Assembly (NCBI GenBank): GCA_005893275.1
Contig: VBOW01000066.1
Coordinates: forward strand, 1 to 36,366
Reading direction: 5' to 3'
DNA from: Candidatus Eisenbacteria bacterium
GTDB taxonomy: Bacteria > Eisenbacteria > RBG-16-71-46 > SZUA-252
Length of the DNA stretch: 36,366 bases
In this document: in pieces, positions 13,468 to 23,125 of the stretch
Position numbering within the stretch: position 1 is the stretch's first letter
Layout: each line of letters begins with the position of its first letter
Notes under the pieces: model-generated
What the model saw: only the letters and a program-made list of their open reading frames with translations
What the model was told of the DNA's origin: nothing
Database searches by the model: none
Translations under genes and position numbers: made by a program

Positions 13468-16400
13468 CGGCTTTCACCCGGTTCTGGAGGCGTCCGGAAA
13501 AACGGCATGTCCACCCGCAGGGTCAGATGATTTCGGATCAACGGCCGGGTACGAACCCCGAGACCGAAATCGGCCGCCAGGTTCGAGAAGAGATCGCCGT
13601 CCTCGCTCACGTTCCCGACGTCCGCGAAGAGCGACGAACGCGGATCGAGCACGGGAAGACGGAGCTTGGGGACGGCCGGAATCCAATCCGGCAGCAATCG
13701 GCTTGAGCGCGATTCCACGTTCAGGGCCACAAGGTTCCGACCGGAAGGCCTCGCATCCGCGAAGCCGCGGACGTTTCCGTCGCCCCCGAGCGCGGCCACC
13801 CAGCGGGTGGGAACCGTGCCGCGCGATCGGAACCAACGGCTGTTCCATTCTCCGCGAGGACCGGCCCCCGCGAGATAGAATCGCTCCTCCGGTGGAACAC
13901 GCCCGCCTCCCACGCGGCCGTAGGCCGCGCGGAACAGGAGTGGGACCTTGGGAATCGCGCTCACGTCGGCCGTCGTCACGGCGTAGACCGATCCGTACGA
14001 CGCCAGCTCGGTGAGAACGTCCGCGCGGAAGCGCACGGAGCCCGTCCAGCGCGCATAGCGGTACTTTCGCGAGGAAGAAAGGACGCACTCCAGATTTGCG
14101 AAACCGCCCGGGGACCATTCCTCGGGGCGCCTCGGCGCGTCGCGATCACGGAGCCGGTCGTAGTCCAGACCGACGCTGAGGTTCCAGCGGAACCCTCGCT
14201 CGACCTTGGAGCCGAGATCCTTGGCGAGCGAGGCCCGGATACCCCGATGCCCGTCCAGCTCGTAGGCGCGCGCCCGCGCGATCGCGCGCGGGTCGGCGGC
14301 GAGAGAGCGCAGGCGCCCTTCGAGATCGAAGAAGGGCCTGGGCTCGCGCATACCCAGCCCGAGAAGGCCCTTCAGGGCGTGCCTCCATCGCACGGTGCTC
14401 GCGTCGAAGGCGACTCCGATCTCGGCGCCGTCATGCGTTTGATACCAAGCGTCCGGACGCCAGAGGAGAAGGGTTCGGTCGAGCGGGAGTGGCGAAGACC
14501 GCCAGTTGTCGAGCATCGGCTGAAGCCGCGGCCACCGGCTCGTGCCGTTGTCGCTCCGGTCGATGTCCGGCAGCGTGAGATCGGGATCCAGCTCGGCCTC
14601 GCGCGGAGCGAAGGGCAGCGTGGTGCGGTAGACCGCGTCTCCCGCCGCCGAGAGAAACGCTCCCCGGGGCACCGTGCGCATCGCCTTGTGTCCTTCCTTG
14701 TCGCGGAACGCGACCGGGACCGGCGGGTCGATCCCGCCGCGCGAAACAAGCGCGAGCTCCACCCGGTAGGCATCGGGGATGTCTCCCGCGGCCGCCACCG
14801 CCCCTCCGGCGCGAGGCGGATCGAGCGGAAAGGAGCGAAGTCCCCTCAATCTCACATCGATGCAATCGGTCCTCAGGAACCATCCGTCGAAAAACCAGTC
14901 GTAGGATTCGCCGAGGGCGCGGTTCAGGAACCCGAAGAAGTCGTCGGCATACGGATGGTGGAAGCGCCAGGTTGCAACGTACTGGCGAAGCGCGTCGTCG
15001 AAGCGCAGCTCCCCCGCCATGGACCGAAGGGCCCAGAGGCCGGTGTTGGTCTTGTGATAAACGGAAGGGTAGTACGCGGCCGGATTCTTGAAGCGGTCGG
15101 AATGGGTGTCCACCGGCTCCTCGATCCCGCGCGCCTGAAACTCGAGATAATTTCGCCACGCGCTTCTTCGCGAATTGTCGATCGGGTAGAGCCAGCGGGG
15201 TCGTCGATTCGGAAGGGTGAGATTCCCCTTCCGGCCGTAGAGCATCTCCATGAGCGCCGTCTCGGTGTAGCTCGTGAGCCCCTCGTCCAGAAACGCCTCG
15301 GCCGTCTCGTTGTTCCCCACCATCCCGTAGAACCAGTTGTGGGCCATCTCATGGGCGATCACCGACTCCAATCGGCGCGTTCCGTCGCTCCGATAACGCG
15401 GCGAGATCCATACGATGTTCGGGAACTCGACCCCGCCCGCCCCGATCGGCTCCTCCACGATCGAGAAGCGGGGGTAAGGGTACGGGCCCATGCGCCGGGT
15501 CAAGGCCTCCATCATCCTCGCCCCCTCGCGCGCCGCGTCGTTCCAACGCTCCGAATCCGTGGCGCGGTGATACGTGTGGATCTCGATCCCGTTCCACCTC
15601 GCGCGGCGCCAGATCCATTTCTCCTCGCACGCCCAGGCGAAATCATGCACCGAGTCGGCGTGGATCACCCACGTGCGCGGCATTTCGAGCGCCCGCTTCG
15701 CGGTCGAGTCGGAGGGCGCCTTGAACCCGCTCCGATCCCAGACCGTGATCGCGCTGTCCCCGGGCGCGGCCAGTCGCAGGAGAATCGAGTCCGGAAACAC
15801 CTCCGCGGGGTTCATGAGTGTCCCCGTGTGCGCGAGCATGAAGTTCCCCGGGAGGGCGATGCGCACGTCGAAGGACCCGAAGTCACCGTAGAACTCAGAG
15901 CCCAGGTGCTGCTCCCGGTGCCAGCCGAACCGGTCGTATACGCATACCTTGGGGTACCACTGGGCCGCGAACACGCCCTTGCCCGATCGGCCCATGCGCT
16001 CCGGCACGTCCGGGATCCTGGATCGAAAGCTCAGACACACGATCACGCTCTCGCCGGGCGCGAGCACCTCGGGGAGCGGGATCCGCGCGATCGTGTCGTC
16101 CACGAAAACGCGGAGCGAATCCCCTGACAAGATTGTCGCTCCCTCGATCCATTCGCCTCCCCGGCGCTTGGCCGGGAGGTTTTGGATCCGCCAGTCCTCC
16201 TCCGAGGCGTCGTGGCGGGCCATGTTCGATTCCGGCCGATAGGCGTTCAGGTAGAGGTGGAAGTAAAGCTCGGTGAGGGAATCTGGCGACAGGTTCCAGT
16301 ACGCGAGCGTCTCCTGCCCGGCGATCTCGAACGTCTGGGGCGTGTAGGAGACCGACATCCGGTAGTGTACGTCCTGCTGCCAACCCGGGATTCCGGGGGT

Positions 16401-16481
16401 GTGCTCCCCTCGCGCCACGGTCGGTCCGAGAAGAAGGACGAACGCGAAGGAAGCGCTGAGAAAAACCCGGGCAGGAATCAC
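13425..16481 (-). CDS. M1-family zinc metallopeptidase fused to a probable outer-membrane beta-barrel
   Basis: A 1018-residue protein from GTG 16481 (GTGA overlap with the AsmA gene). The signal peptide (residues 1-25) is followed by an M1 N-terminal beta domain with PQTFEIAGQETLAYWN. The peptidase domain has GGVEFPN near 347 (replacing GAMEN), then the zinc site HEMAH at 377-381 and E400, which is HExxH-x18-E exactly. After the catalytic domain (ending about 560) comes a region that lacks the usual M1 C-terminal helical array. From about 640 to the end it shows alternating strand patterns (GHRGIRASLAKDL, YRYARWTGSVRFRADV), a turn G-NVRGF near the end as in Omp85/surface-antigen barrels, and a terminal aromatic (SVGEAF). 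I read this as an OM-anchored peptidase with its catalytic part in the periplasm or outside. Substrate unknown. Confidence 0.88.
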   Translation of the reverse strand: MIPARVFLSASFAFVLLLGPTVARGEHTPGIPGWQQDVHYRMSVSYTPQTFEIAGQETLAYWNLSPDSLTELYFHLYLNAYRPESNMARHDASEEDWRIQNLPAKRRGGEWIEGATILSGDSLRVFVDDTIARIPLPEVLAPGESVIVCLSFRSRIPDVPERMGRSGKGVFAAQWYPKVCVYDRFGWHREQHLGSEFYGDFGSFDVRIALPGNFMLAHTGTLMNPAEVFPDSILLRLAAPGDSAITVWDRSGFKAPSDSTAKRALEMPRTWVIHADSVHDFAWACEEKWIWRRARWNGIEIHTYHRATDSERWNDAAREGARMMEALTRRMGPYPYPRFSIVEEPIGAGGVEFPNIVWISPRYRSDGTRRLESVIAHEMAHNWFYGMVGNNETAEAFLDEGLTSYTETALMEMLYGRKGNLTLPNRRPRWLYPIDNSRRSAWRNYLEFQARGIEEPVDTHSDRFKNPAAYYPSVYHKTNTGLWALRSMAGELRFDDALRQYVATWRFHHPYADDFFGFLNRALGESYDWFFDGWFLRTDCIDVRLRGLRSFPLDPPRAGGAVAAAGDIPDAYRVELALVSRGGIDPPVPVAFRDKEGHKAMRTVPRGAFLSAAGDAVYRTTLPFAPREAELDPDLTLPDIDRSDNGTSRWPRLQPMLDNWRSSPLPLDRTLLLWRPDAWYQTHDGAEIGVAFDASTVRWRHALKGLLGLGMREPRPFFDLEGRLRSLAADPRAIARARAYELDGHRGIRASLAKDLGSKVERGFRWNLSVGLDYDRLRDRDAPRRPEEWSPGGFANLECVLSSSRKYRYARWTGSVRFRADVLTELASYGSVYAVTTADVSAIPKVPLLFRAAYGRVGGGRVPPEERFYLAGAGPRGEWNSRWFRSRGTVPTRWVAALGGDGNVRGFADARPSGRNLVALNVESRSSRLLPDWIPAVPKLRLPVLDPRSSLFADVGNVSEDGDLFSNLAADFGLGVRTRPLIRNHLTLRVDMPFFRTPPEPGESRWRVRGVFSVGEAF

Positions 16482-18958
16482 TTTCGAAAGATCTGTTTCA
16501 GGGCATCGGCGGCTTTCTTGAGTGGGTCGGTTGCGGCCGAGTCGGCTCGGCCCGCGCGGGATGCTTGCTTGCCGCGCACCGAGTCGGCGGCCGAGGCGGA
16601 ATCCAGCTTCCCTAGTGAATCCGGTGTGCGGGCGAGATTTCGTACCAGCTCCGTCACGACCTGGCGCCCGAGCTGCTTCGCGGCCACCTGCAGCGTCTTT
16701 CCCGCGAGGATGGAAATGTTCGGCGCCCGATCCGGCCCCGTGATCTTGACCGTGACCGGAAGCCGCCCGTCGGCGTCCCGCGCCTGCTGCGCGAACTGGG
16801 CGAGCGCGGTGTTTCCCTGGATCCGGTTGGGGGCCAGGCGGAGAAGCAGGTTGAGATCGAGGATGTGATCGAGCCCGACCGAACCGTTCAGCTCAGCCTT
16901 GTCCTCTCCCAAATCGCCGCGCGCCTGGTCGATCACGAGCTTGTTCCCGAGGATTCGCACGACGTGGGTTTCCCGCTTCACGGGAACCTCCCTCCGTTCG
17001 GAGAGCCCGAGGGCGCGGGCCACGGCGATCACGGTCGGCGAAAGCTCGAGCTTCCCATCTTCGAGCGTCCCCTTCAACAAACCCTGCAACGACTCGTTCG
17101 GCAAGGCGCTGGGGAATCCCTTCCCGCTCAAATCCAAGGCCCCGGTCAGGAATCCGGTCGCCGCCGACGCGAACGGAATGGTCCCCGCCGCCACCTGCTC
17201 CACCGGGGCGCGCTTGACGTCAAGATGGAGCGAGTAGCTGGGGCTCCCGAACAGGGACCGAAGGGTCAGCGAGCCTTCGATCGTGCCCGAGCCGATCCCG
17301 CCCCGGATGGGAGATGCGACGAGATCGGCGCCGTCGAATCGGACCGGCGCGGAGAGGTTCGTGACCCGCATCCCGCCGGAGCGCGCTTCCCCGATCTCGA
17401 CGGTGCCGCTGAAGGCCCCGAGCGGCACCGGAAGATTCGTGGGGGGCGGCATCGCCACCTTGTCGGGAGCCTTAGCCCCCGCCGGCGGGGCCCATTCGTT
17501 GGCCAGGAAACGGTCGAGCGCGATCCGAAACGTACCGGAGCTGAGCGGTTTGCCACGGACCACGGTGCCGGCCACGCTCACCGTCGACGAGCCGACTCTC
17601 GCCCGGAGCGATCGGACCTGCGCTCCGGCGTCGGAGCCCTCGACGTCGAACTCGAGACCACCCACCGGATGCGCGAGCCCCTGCATGGTCCCGTCGATTC
17701 CCCGCCCCCGGACGACCCAGCGCACCGCGGGCTTCGCGGGCGGCCTGAGCTCGAACGAGGCACGGCATTCGAGGTTTCCCGCGCGCCACGTCGGCGTGTT
17801 CGGCAGGAGACCGTTCAGCCGGGCGGCGGGAGCGCGGACGACGAGGACGCCGCTCGTGGCCCCGCCGGGCGCAAGCGAACCCTCGGCCTGGAGCGAAAGA
17901 GCGATGCCCGAGCCGCCGCCGGCGGCTTTCGCCACGAAGGTGCGGTCGGCGCGGCTGGTCCAGCCGGCGCGGACCTGATCGATCAGGAACGAATTATCCT
18001 TCGCGCTCACCGAGAGGCCGCTCACCGTCAGGGCACCGTCGGTCACGATCTCCGGAGCGTGCCCGCTCGCGCGAATATTCCAGGACAGGGTCCCGTTCCA
18101 TTTCGCCGGCAGATGGGAGGCGAGCGCCCTCCAGGCGCGATCGCCGGAATTCACCTTCTGGGGCTTTCCCAGAATCCTGAGGTCGAGCTCGCCGCCCCCG
18201 CCCCCCGGGTTCTTCCCGGGAACCCGAACCGACCCTTGCAGCACGCTCCTGAGCGCCCCCAGCTCGAGGGATCCGTTCGTAAGCTGCAGAACCCCGCCGC
18301 CCTCCTTCGCCTCGAGCGACGCGCTGAGTGCGAGCGGCGAAGGCAGCGCTACCTCGGACGCGCGCAGCGACGGCTTCCAGTAGAGGCTTTCGGCCTTTGC
18401 CGCGACGCGAATCGCCGCCGGCGCATCCAAGGATCCCGCGAGCTCGATGCGGCCGGTGAGCCCCTTGATCTCCATGCCGCTCCCGAGCGTGTCCCGCGTC
18501 CTGATGTCGATGTCGTGAAAGTCGAGGCGAGGAACCAGAACCGCGAATGCGGCCGCCGGTGCGGATCCGGCCGCCGCCGAAGGCTGGGGACCCCGGTCGG
18601 AGAGCGCGACCCACGCGCCGTCGACCTTCGCCGAAGAGACTTCCACGCGCTGGAACAGAAGCGGGAGGAGCCTCAGGCGCACGAAGACCGCGTTCGCGCG
18701 CGCCTCGGTTCTCGCCTCCCCCGCGTCGGGGACACGCACGCTCAGGCCCTCGAGCTTGATTCCGATCGCCAACCCTTCGAAAGCGGGGGTCATCCGCTTC
18801 CACCGCACCGCCGCGCCTTGGATCCGGGAAGCTTGCCGCAGCGCCTGGCGCTCGATCCAATCGCGCGGCATGAGGGTCCAGGCGAGCGCGAAGAGGATGG
18901 CCAGGACCGCGAGGAGCGAACTGATCGCAACCGCAAGAATCCGAAACCCGCGGCTCAT
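16478..18958 (-). CDS. AsmA-family envelope protein
   Basis: An 826-residue protein from ATG at 18958. A single N-terminal transmembrane segment (about 6-30, ILAVAISSLLAVLAILFALAW) is followed by the AsmA-type N-terminal motif RDWIERQALRQAS, where a helix meets a strand groove (GAAVRWKRMTPAFEGLAIGIKLEGLSV). Long repeated beta strands of RBG/AsmA type follow, with a C-terminal part (TALAQFAQQARDADGRLPVTVKITGPDRAP) typical of AsmA_2-like domains. AsmA/TamB-like proteins span the periplasm and help lipid transfer or outer-membrane assembly. It starts by ATGA overlap with the DegT gene and is followed by the M1-barrel gene. The tail is rich in Lys/Ala and ends with LKQIFRK. No exact orthologue is recognised. 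Confidence 0.88.
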   Translation of the reverse strand: MSRGFRILAVAISSLLAVLAILFALAWTLMPRDWIERQALRQASRIQGAAVRWKRMTPAFEGLAIGIKLEGLSVRVPDAGEARTEARANAVFVRLRLLPLLFQRVEVSSAKVDGAWVALSDRGPQPSAAAGSAPAAAFAVLVPRLDFHDIDIRTRDTLGSGMEIKGLTGRIELAGSLDAPAAIRVAAKAESLYWKPSLRASEVALPSPLALSASLEAKEGGGVLQLTNGSLELGALRSVLQGSVRVPGKNPGGGGGELDLRILGKPQKVNSGDRAWRALASHLPAKWNGTLSWNIRASGHAPEIVTDGALTVSGLSVSAKDNSFLIDQVRAGWTSRADRTFVAKAAGGGSGIALSLQAEGSLAPGGATSGVLVVRAPAARLNGLLPNTPTWRAGNLECRASFELRPPAKPAVRWVVRGRGIDGTMQGLAHPVGGLEFDVEGSDAGAQVRSLRARVGSSTVSVAGTVVRGKPLSSGTFRIALDRFLANEWAPPAGAKAPDKVAMPPPTNLPVPLGAFSGTVEIGEARSGGMRVTNLSAPVRFDGADLVASPIRGGIGSGTIEGSLTLRSLFGSPSYSLHLDVKRAPVEQVAAGTIPFASAATGFLTGALDLSGKGFPSALPNESLQGLLKGTLEDGKLELSPTVIAVARALGLSERREVPVKRETHVVRILGNKLVIDQARGDLGEDKAELNGSVGLDHILDLNLLLRLAPNRIQGNTALAQFAQQARDADGRLPVTVKITGPDRAPNISILAGKTLQVAAKQLGRQVVTELVRNLARTPDSLGKLDSASAADSVRGKQASRAGRADSAATDPLKKAADALKQIFRK

Positions 18959-20109
18959 GCGGAGCCTCCGATTCCTTCGGCCGCCGGCGCCCCGGCGTAG
19001 AACGAGCGTACCTCGCGCGCGACGCGATCCACCTGCTCCATGGTGAGGCCGGGATAGATCGGGAGCGACAGCACCTCGCGCGTAAGACGCTCCGAAACGG
19101 GAAAGGCGCCGGGCTCGTAGCCCAAGTGCGCGAAGCAAGGCTGTCCGGGCACCGTGCCGGGGTAATAGACCCGGGTCGCGATTCCGCGCTCCCGAAGCCG
19201 CGTTTGCAGCCGGTCGCGCATCGGGGCACGGATCGTGTACTGGTGATAGGTGTGCTTCGCGATCTCGAGCTCCGGCGGAAGCCCTACCGGGCTCCCCGCC
19301 AGCCCCTGCCGGTATCGCGCCGCGATCGCACGCCGCGCCTCGGTCCAGGCGTGGAGCCGGCGCAGTTTGGTGCGAAGGAAAGCAGCCTGGAGCGCATCCA
19401 ATCTCGCGTTCGTTCCCAGGGCTACATGGGAGTAATTACCCGCGTCGCCGTGGACCCGGAGAAGCCTCGCGCGCGAAGCGAAGGCCGAGTCCCGTGTGAG
19501 AATCGCGCCGCCGTCCCCCAAGCCGCCGAGGTTTTTCGTCGGGAAAAAGCTCAGCGTCGCTCCCGCGCTCGCGGTTCCGACCGGACGGCCCCGGTCGGTC
19601 GCGCCGATCGCCTGAGCCGCGTCCTCCAGCAGCGGGATCGAGTGCCGGGCCGCCAGCTCAAGAAGGGGGTCCAGCTCACAGCAAAGGCCGTACAAATGAA
19701 CCGCCATGATCGCGCGCGTGCGGGGCGTGATCGCGGCCTCGACCTCAGCCGGATTGAGCCCCATGCGCTCCGGTTCGACATCGACGAAAACGGGACGGGC
19801 CCCGATGGATGTCACCGCGCTCGCGCTCGCGAAATAGGTGAAGGCGGGAACGATCACCTCGTCGCCGGGCTCAAGACCCAGCGCCAGAAGGGCAATCGAG
19901 AGCGCGGCGGTGCCCGACGCGATCCCGATCGCGTGCTCCACGCCGCACGCGACGGCCAGCTCCGTCTCGAAAGCGTCGTGCTCGGGGCCGAGGATGAATT
20001 GACCGGACCGAAGCACCCGCTCGAAATCCCGGGTCAGCTCGTCCTCCAGCGGACCGTGCACCGCGCCGAGATCCAGGAGCGGAACCGGCGGTTCCAGAGA
20101 CGTCCTCAT
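18955..20109 (-). CDS. DegT/DnrJ/EryC1/StrS sugar aminotransferase
   Basis: A 384-residue fold-type I PLP aminotransferase from ATG at 20109, two bases after the cytochrome stop. Family marks in order: VPLLDL near 9, the FILGPEHDAFE helix, ASGTAALSIAL near 73-84, the cofactor-binding AHDAAQ equivalent in LLEDAAQAIGA near 165, and the catalytic lysine K191 in SFFPTKNLGGLGDGG. VHGD and GTNARLDALQAAFL follow, as in enzymes that make amino-sugars for cell-surface glycans. The C-terminus (PIYPGLTMEQVDRV) matches the end of the family. No nucleotide-sugar dehydratase lies nearby, so the sugar is undefined. An upstream open extension to 20328 lies inside the cytochrome gene and is not used. The stop overlaps the AsmA start. 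Confidence 0.9.
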   Translation of the reverse strand: MRTSLEPPVPLLDLGAVHGPLEDELTRDFERVLRSGQFILGPEHDAFETELAVACGVEHAIGIASGTAALSIALLALGLEPGDEVIVPAFTYFASASAVTSIGARPVFVDVEPERMGLNPAEVEAAITPRTRAIMAVHLYGLCCELDPLLELAARHSIPLLEDAAQAIGATDRGRPVGTASAGATLSFFPTKNLGGLGDGGAILTRDSAFASRARLLRVHGDAGNYSHVALGTNARLDALQAAFLRTKLRRLHAWTEARRAIAARYRQGLAGSPVGLPPELEIAKHTYHQYTIRAPMRDRLQTRLRERGIATRVYYPGTVPGQPCFAHLGYEPGAFPVSERLTREVLSLPIYPGLTMEQVDRVAREVRSFYAGAPAAEGIGGSA

Positions 20110-20111
20110 CC

Positions 20112-21275
20112 TCAGGGTAGCTTCGTTTCGGCGCGCGCCATCACGACAGGCTGGTGCGCGCTCAGATCTACCTGCCGCTGCTTCAGAGCGGGCAGATAGG
20201 CGGGATCGATGAAATGATAGACGAGGAAAGCCGCGGCCCTCCTGGCCTTCGGCGGGATATCGCACCATTCGACGGCTGTGCCCTCGGGCGGGATTTCGAC
20301 CTGGCGGACGACCTTCGCCGCGAGCCACTTTGGTACCGGGGTGGCGCCTTTCGCGTCGGCGTATTGGATGCCGTAGGTCTGCACGGATGCCGACGACAGC
20401 GATTCCCCCGCCGCGCCGAAGAATGTGACCGAAAGCGCGATCTCCCGCATGCCCCCGCCGCCTCCCGGCAGCGCGTGCCCCGCGCGGCGGTTCGCGACGG
20501 AGAGCTTCAGGCGCCCTCCCTCGACCGCGGCGCCAAGCACCACGACCGAGTCGAGAGCGCCAACCCCGTGAGCGCCGCGGAAGCTGTGGGCGTGGACCTT
20601 ACCCCGGCTCCTCTTCGAAATGTTGGGAGCGGCCTCCCCGGCGTGGAGAGGCATGTGGCAATCCTGGCACTGCTTGCCCCCGGCGGCCTTGGAGGCCTTC
20701 CACCTGCTGTAGGTTGCTTCGATCGGGACGCCGGTCGCGGCCGCCGCGTGCTCGTGGCAGGCGGCGCAGAACTCCCCCTTCGTGTGGATCTCGCTATAGA
20801 CGAAGCCATGGGCGCTCCCGGGATCGGAATCGCTGTACGGGCCGCGCATGAGGAGCGGATTGGCCGCGTCGAAGGTGTAGGAAGCCGGACTGGGGGAGGG
20901 ATCGACCGCGCTCACGTTGTGGCAGAAGTTGCACGTCACGCCTTCCTGGCTCACCGGCGACTCGAATTTGTAATCCGCCGTCACGGCGGCCGCCGGCGCG
21001 TGGCAGGCGACGCAGGAGGCGAGGACCTTCTCGCCGAGCTCGGCCTTGGCGTCGGTGAGGAAGACCTGAAAGACTGGGTTCTTCCAGGATTTCCCCATCG
21101 CGGAAGTCTCCCATTCGCGGCGAATCTGCCCGTGGCACGCTCCGCAGAAGCGCGCCGGGCGGAGGTCCTGGGCCACGGCGTGACCGCAGCACGCGAGCAC
21201 CCCTAGGGTCGCGAGCGTCCCAACGATGCAGCCCCTGGACGATCCCCCGCGGCTCGCGGAGGGGAGCCGGATCAC
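20112..21275 (-). CDS. Periplasmic pentaheme c-type cytochrome
   Basis: A 387-residue protein from GTG 21275 (GTGA overlap with the preceding gene). The signal peptide (residues ~15-35, [19 protein letters not shown]) is followed by five CxxCH heme-binding motifs: C44GACH, C88VACH, C115NFCH, C170AACH and C203QDCH. Spacing and [18 protein letters not shown] neighbours resemble multiheme cytochromes of the c554/NrfB/perchlorate-chlorite type, in which extra histidines ([10 protein letters not shown]) give distal ligands. The C-terminal ~150 residues carry no heme and form a beta-rich domain. It lacks a membrane anchor beyond the signal. Partners and electron acceptor are not visible here; no nitrite or nitrate reductase gene is near. 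Confidence 0.92.
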   Translation of the reverse strand: MIRLPSASRGGSSRGCIVGTLATLGVLACCGHAVAQDLRPARFCGACHGQIRREWETSAMGKSWKNPVFQVFLTDAKAELGEKVLASCVACHAPAAAVTADYKFESPVSQEGVTCNFCHNVSAVDPSPSPASYTFDAANPLLMRGPYSDSDPGSAHGFVYSEIHTKGEFCAACHEHAAAATGVPIEATYSRWKASKAAGGKQCQDCHMPLHAGEAAPNISKRSRGKVHAHSFRGAHGVGALDSVVVLGAAVEGGRLKLSVANRRAGHALPGGGGGMREIALSVTFFGAAGESLSSASVQTYGIQYADAKGATPVPKWLAAKVVRQVEIPPEGTAVEWCDIPPKARRAAAFLVYHFIDPAYLPALKQRQVDLSAHQPVVMARAETKLP

Positions 21276-22393
21276 GACCGGCTCTCCTTGGCCGCGCCCG
21301 CGGTCGCGTCCAGGTGAGCCGCGCGGATCGCCTCGAGCAAGGCGTCCCGCCTCTTGTAGAGCCGCTTCAGCGGGCGCGCCGCGCGCTTGCCCAGAGCGTA
21401 GGCGGTCAGGATCGGAAGCGCGATCGTCGAATCGACGTACGCCGTGACCGCGTCGGGCAGCCGGTTCGGATCGAGCTTTCCCCAGCTGACCGCTTCCCCG
21501 GGGGTCGCCCCGGAGAGACCGCCGGTGTCCGCGCGGGCGTCGGTGATCTGGAGAAAATAATCATGCCCCGACTCGGCGATTCCGAGAACCTCCTGGATCT
21601 GGGGCTCCGTCTGCAGGGCGAAGTTCTTCGGAGATCCACCTCCCAGAATGAGGATGGCGCTCTTTCCGCCCGATTTCTTGGCGCCGTGGACGATCGCGGC
21701 GCTCTCGTTCACGTCGCGGAACACGTCCCATTGGATCGGCTCCCCACCCAACGCGAGGGCCGCGGCGTTCATTCCGATCGAGCTGTCGCCGGGAGAGGAG
21801 GTATAGACCGGGACATCGAGCGCGTGTGCCTGCGCGAGGAGCGAGGTCTCCTTTTGCCCGAGGGCGCGCTCCCGCTCGAGCACGTACCGGCCCGCCCGGT
21901 GGTGAAACTCCGCGGTTCCCATCGGCTTCTGAAACTCCGGGGAGCGGAGCACCTCGCGAAAGAAAGCGTCGGTCGAGAGGAGCACGTCGTAGTCGAAGAA
22001 GATGTCGAATATGCGAACGATGCCTCGATCGCGCAGCTCCACATCATCCACATTGCTCCGCCCCTGGTGCATCGAGAGGCCGATTCCAAAGTGGGTGTCG
22101 TGGTACAGATTCGCCCCGGTCGAGACCATCCAGTCCACAAACCCGTTCTTCAAGAGAGGGATCAGGCAGGATCGGCCCAGCCCGGCCGGCGTGAGCGCCC
22201 CGCTCAGCGTGAGCCCGACCGTGACGTCGGGCTCGAGCATTCGCTCGGCGAAGAGGCGGCAGCCCTCGCGCAGGCGCGCGGCATTGTAGGCAAGGAACGC
22301 GGAGTCGACCATCTGCTCGACCGTCATGCCCGATGAAACCGGGTCGGGCGCGATCTTGGGCCCCTTCCTCACTTCCGGTTTTCGTGCGCCCAT
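21272..22393 (-). CDS. Deoxyhypusine-synthase homologue (bacterial; probable homospermidine-synthase type)
   Basis: A 373-residue protein from ATG at 22393 (TGATG overlap with the SDR gene). Clear DHS-family phrases: [44 protein letters not shown] and the Lys-bearing [10 protein letters not shown] near residue 305. In eukaryotic DHS the lysine of the matching VSWGK motif forms an imine with the aminobutyl group of spermidine; it is retained here. Bacteria lack eIF5A, and some bacterial homologues (speY) transfer the aminobutyl group to putrescine, making homospermidine. That is my preferred role, but substrate specificity cannot be read from the sequence. Neighbours (SDR, cytochrome, DegT) do not clarify it, and no spermidine biosynthesis gene is in the window. 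Confidence 0.9.
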   Translation of the reverse strand: MGARKPEVRKGPKIAPDPVSSGMTVEQMVDSAFLAYNAARLREGCRLFAERMLEPDVTVGLTLSGALTPAGLGRSCLIPLLKNGFVDWMVSTGANLYHDTHFGIGLSMHQGRSNVDDVELRDRGIVRIFDIFFDYDVLLSTDAFFREVLRSPEFQKPMGTAEFHHRAGRYVLERERALGQKETSLLAQAHALDVPVYTSSPGDSSIGMNAAALALGGEPIQWDVFRDVNESAAIVHGAKKSGGKSAILILGGGSPKNFALQTEPQIQEVLGIAESGHDYFLQITDARADTGGLSGATPGEAVSWGKLDPNRLPDAVTAYVDSTIALPILTAYALGKRAARPLKRLYKRRDALLEAIRAAHLDATAGAAKESRS

Positions 22394-23106
22394 CAGGCCC
22401 TCCCATAGATGGGTACGAGCGCGCCGGAGGTCCATGCGGCCTCGTGCGACGCCAAATACGCGAGGAGCGCGGCGACCGCGTCCGGCGGCACCCATGCCGA
22501 GAAATCGGCGTCGGGCATCGCCGCGCGATTGGGGGGAGTGTCGATCACGCTCGGGAGAATCGCGTTGGCGGTGACGCCTTCCTTCTTCAGCTCCTTCGCC
22601 AGGGTCTGGACGAGCGCGTGGAGTCCCAGCTTCGCCGCCGCATACGCTGCGGCGCCGGGAGTGCACTCGACCGCGCCTCGCGAGGAGACGAAGAGGAGCC
22701 GCCCGTGAGCCGTCTGCTTCACGTGCGGGATCACGTGTTTCGCGGCCCAGAACGCCGAGATCAGGTTGAGCTCGATCATGCCGCGCACGGTGCTCTCAGC
22801 CACGGACTCGAGACGCTCGCCGCCACGATAGCCTCCCGCCAGGTGGATGAGGACGCGCAGGTCGCCGAGCTGCCGGGCGGCCGCGTGGACCGACTCCCGC
22901 ACCGACTCCTCCTGGGTCACGTCGGACTGTAGACCCAGGAGGGAGCCGGTTCGCGCGGACGACTCGTGCTCCCGCTTCAGCTCCTCCCATTCTTTCTCGG
23001 CGCGGTAGGTCACCGCGACGCGGTACCCATCCCTGAGAAACCTACCGGTCACGGCGCGCCCCAGACCACCCGTGCCGCCGGTCACAAAGGCAGACCCTGC
23101 CGTCAT
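22393..23106 (-). CDS. Short-chain dehydrogenase/reductase (SDR)
   Basis: A 237-residue classical SDR from ATG at 23106. The cofactor-binding TGGTGGLG lies at residues 9-16, with LAGG near 89, the [11 protein letters not shown] helix, the catalytic Ser in VSSRGAV near 142 and YAAAK near 155-159 (Tyr-x3-Lys), then an LPSVIDTP exit loop. Arg in VTYRAEKEW after strand 2 suggests NADP(H) preference, by family rule. The substrate is unknown; the shape is that of an FabG-like oxidoreductase. It lies 19 bases after the BatE gene and overlaps the DHS-like gene, so the pair is probably co-translated. Confidence 0.9.
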   Translation of the reverse strand: MTAGSAFVTGGTGGLGRAVTGRFLRDGYRVAVTYRAEKEWEELKREHESSARTGSLLGLQSDVTQEESVRESVHAAARQLGDLRVLIHLAGGYRGGERLESVAESTVRGMIELNLISAFWAAKHVIPHVKQTAHGRLLFVSSRGAVECTPGAAAYAAAKLGLHALVQTLAKELKKEGVTANAILPSVIDTPPNRAAMPDADFSAWVPPDAVAALLAYLASHEAAWTSGALVPIYGRA

Positions 23107-23125
23107 CGACGTTCTCCGATTCGAC

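Noticed and set aside
16865-19000. 711-codon open frame on the + strand antisense to the AsmA gene
   Set aside because: No domain, extreme Arg/Gly/Pro content, mirrors AsmA codons; the minus strand has a TM and family motifs.
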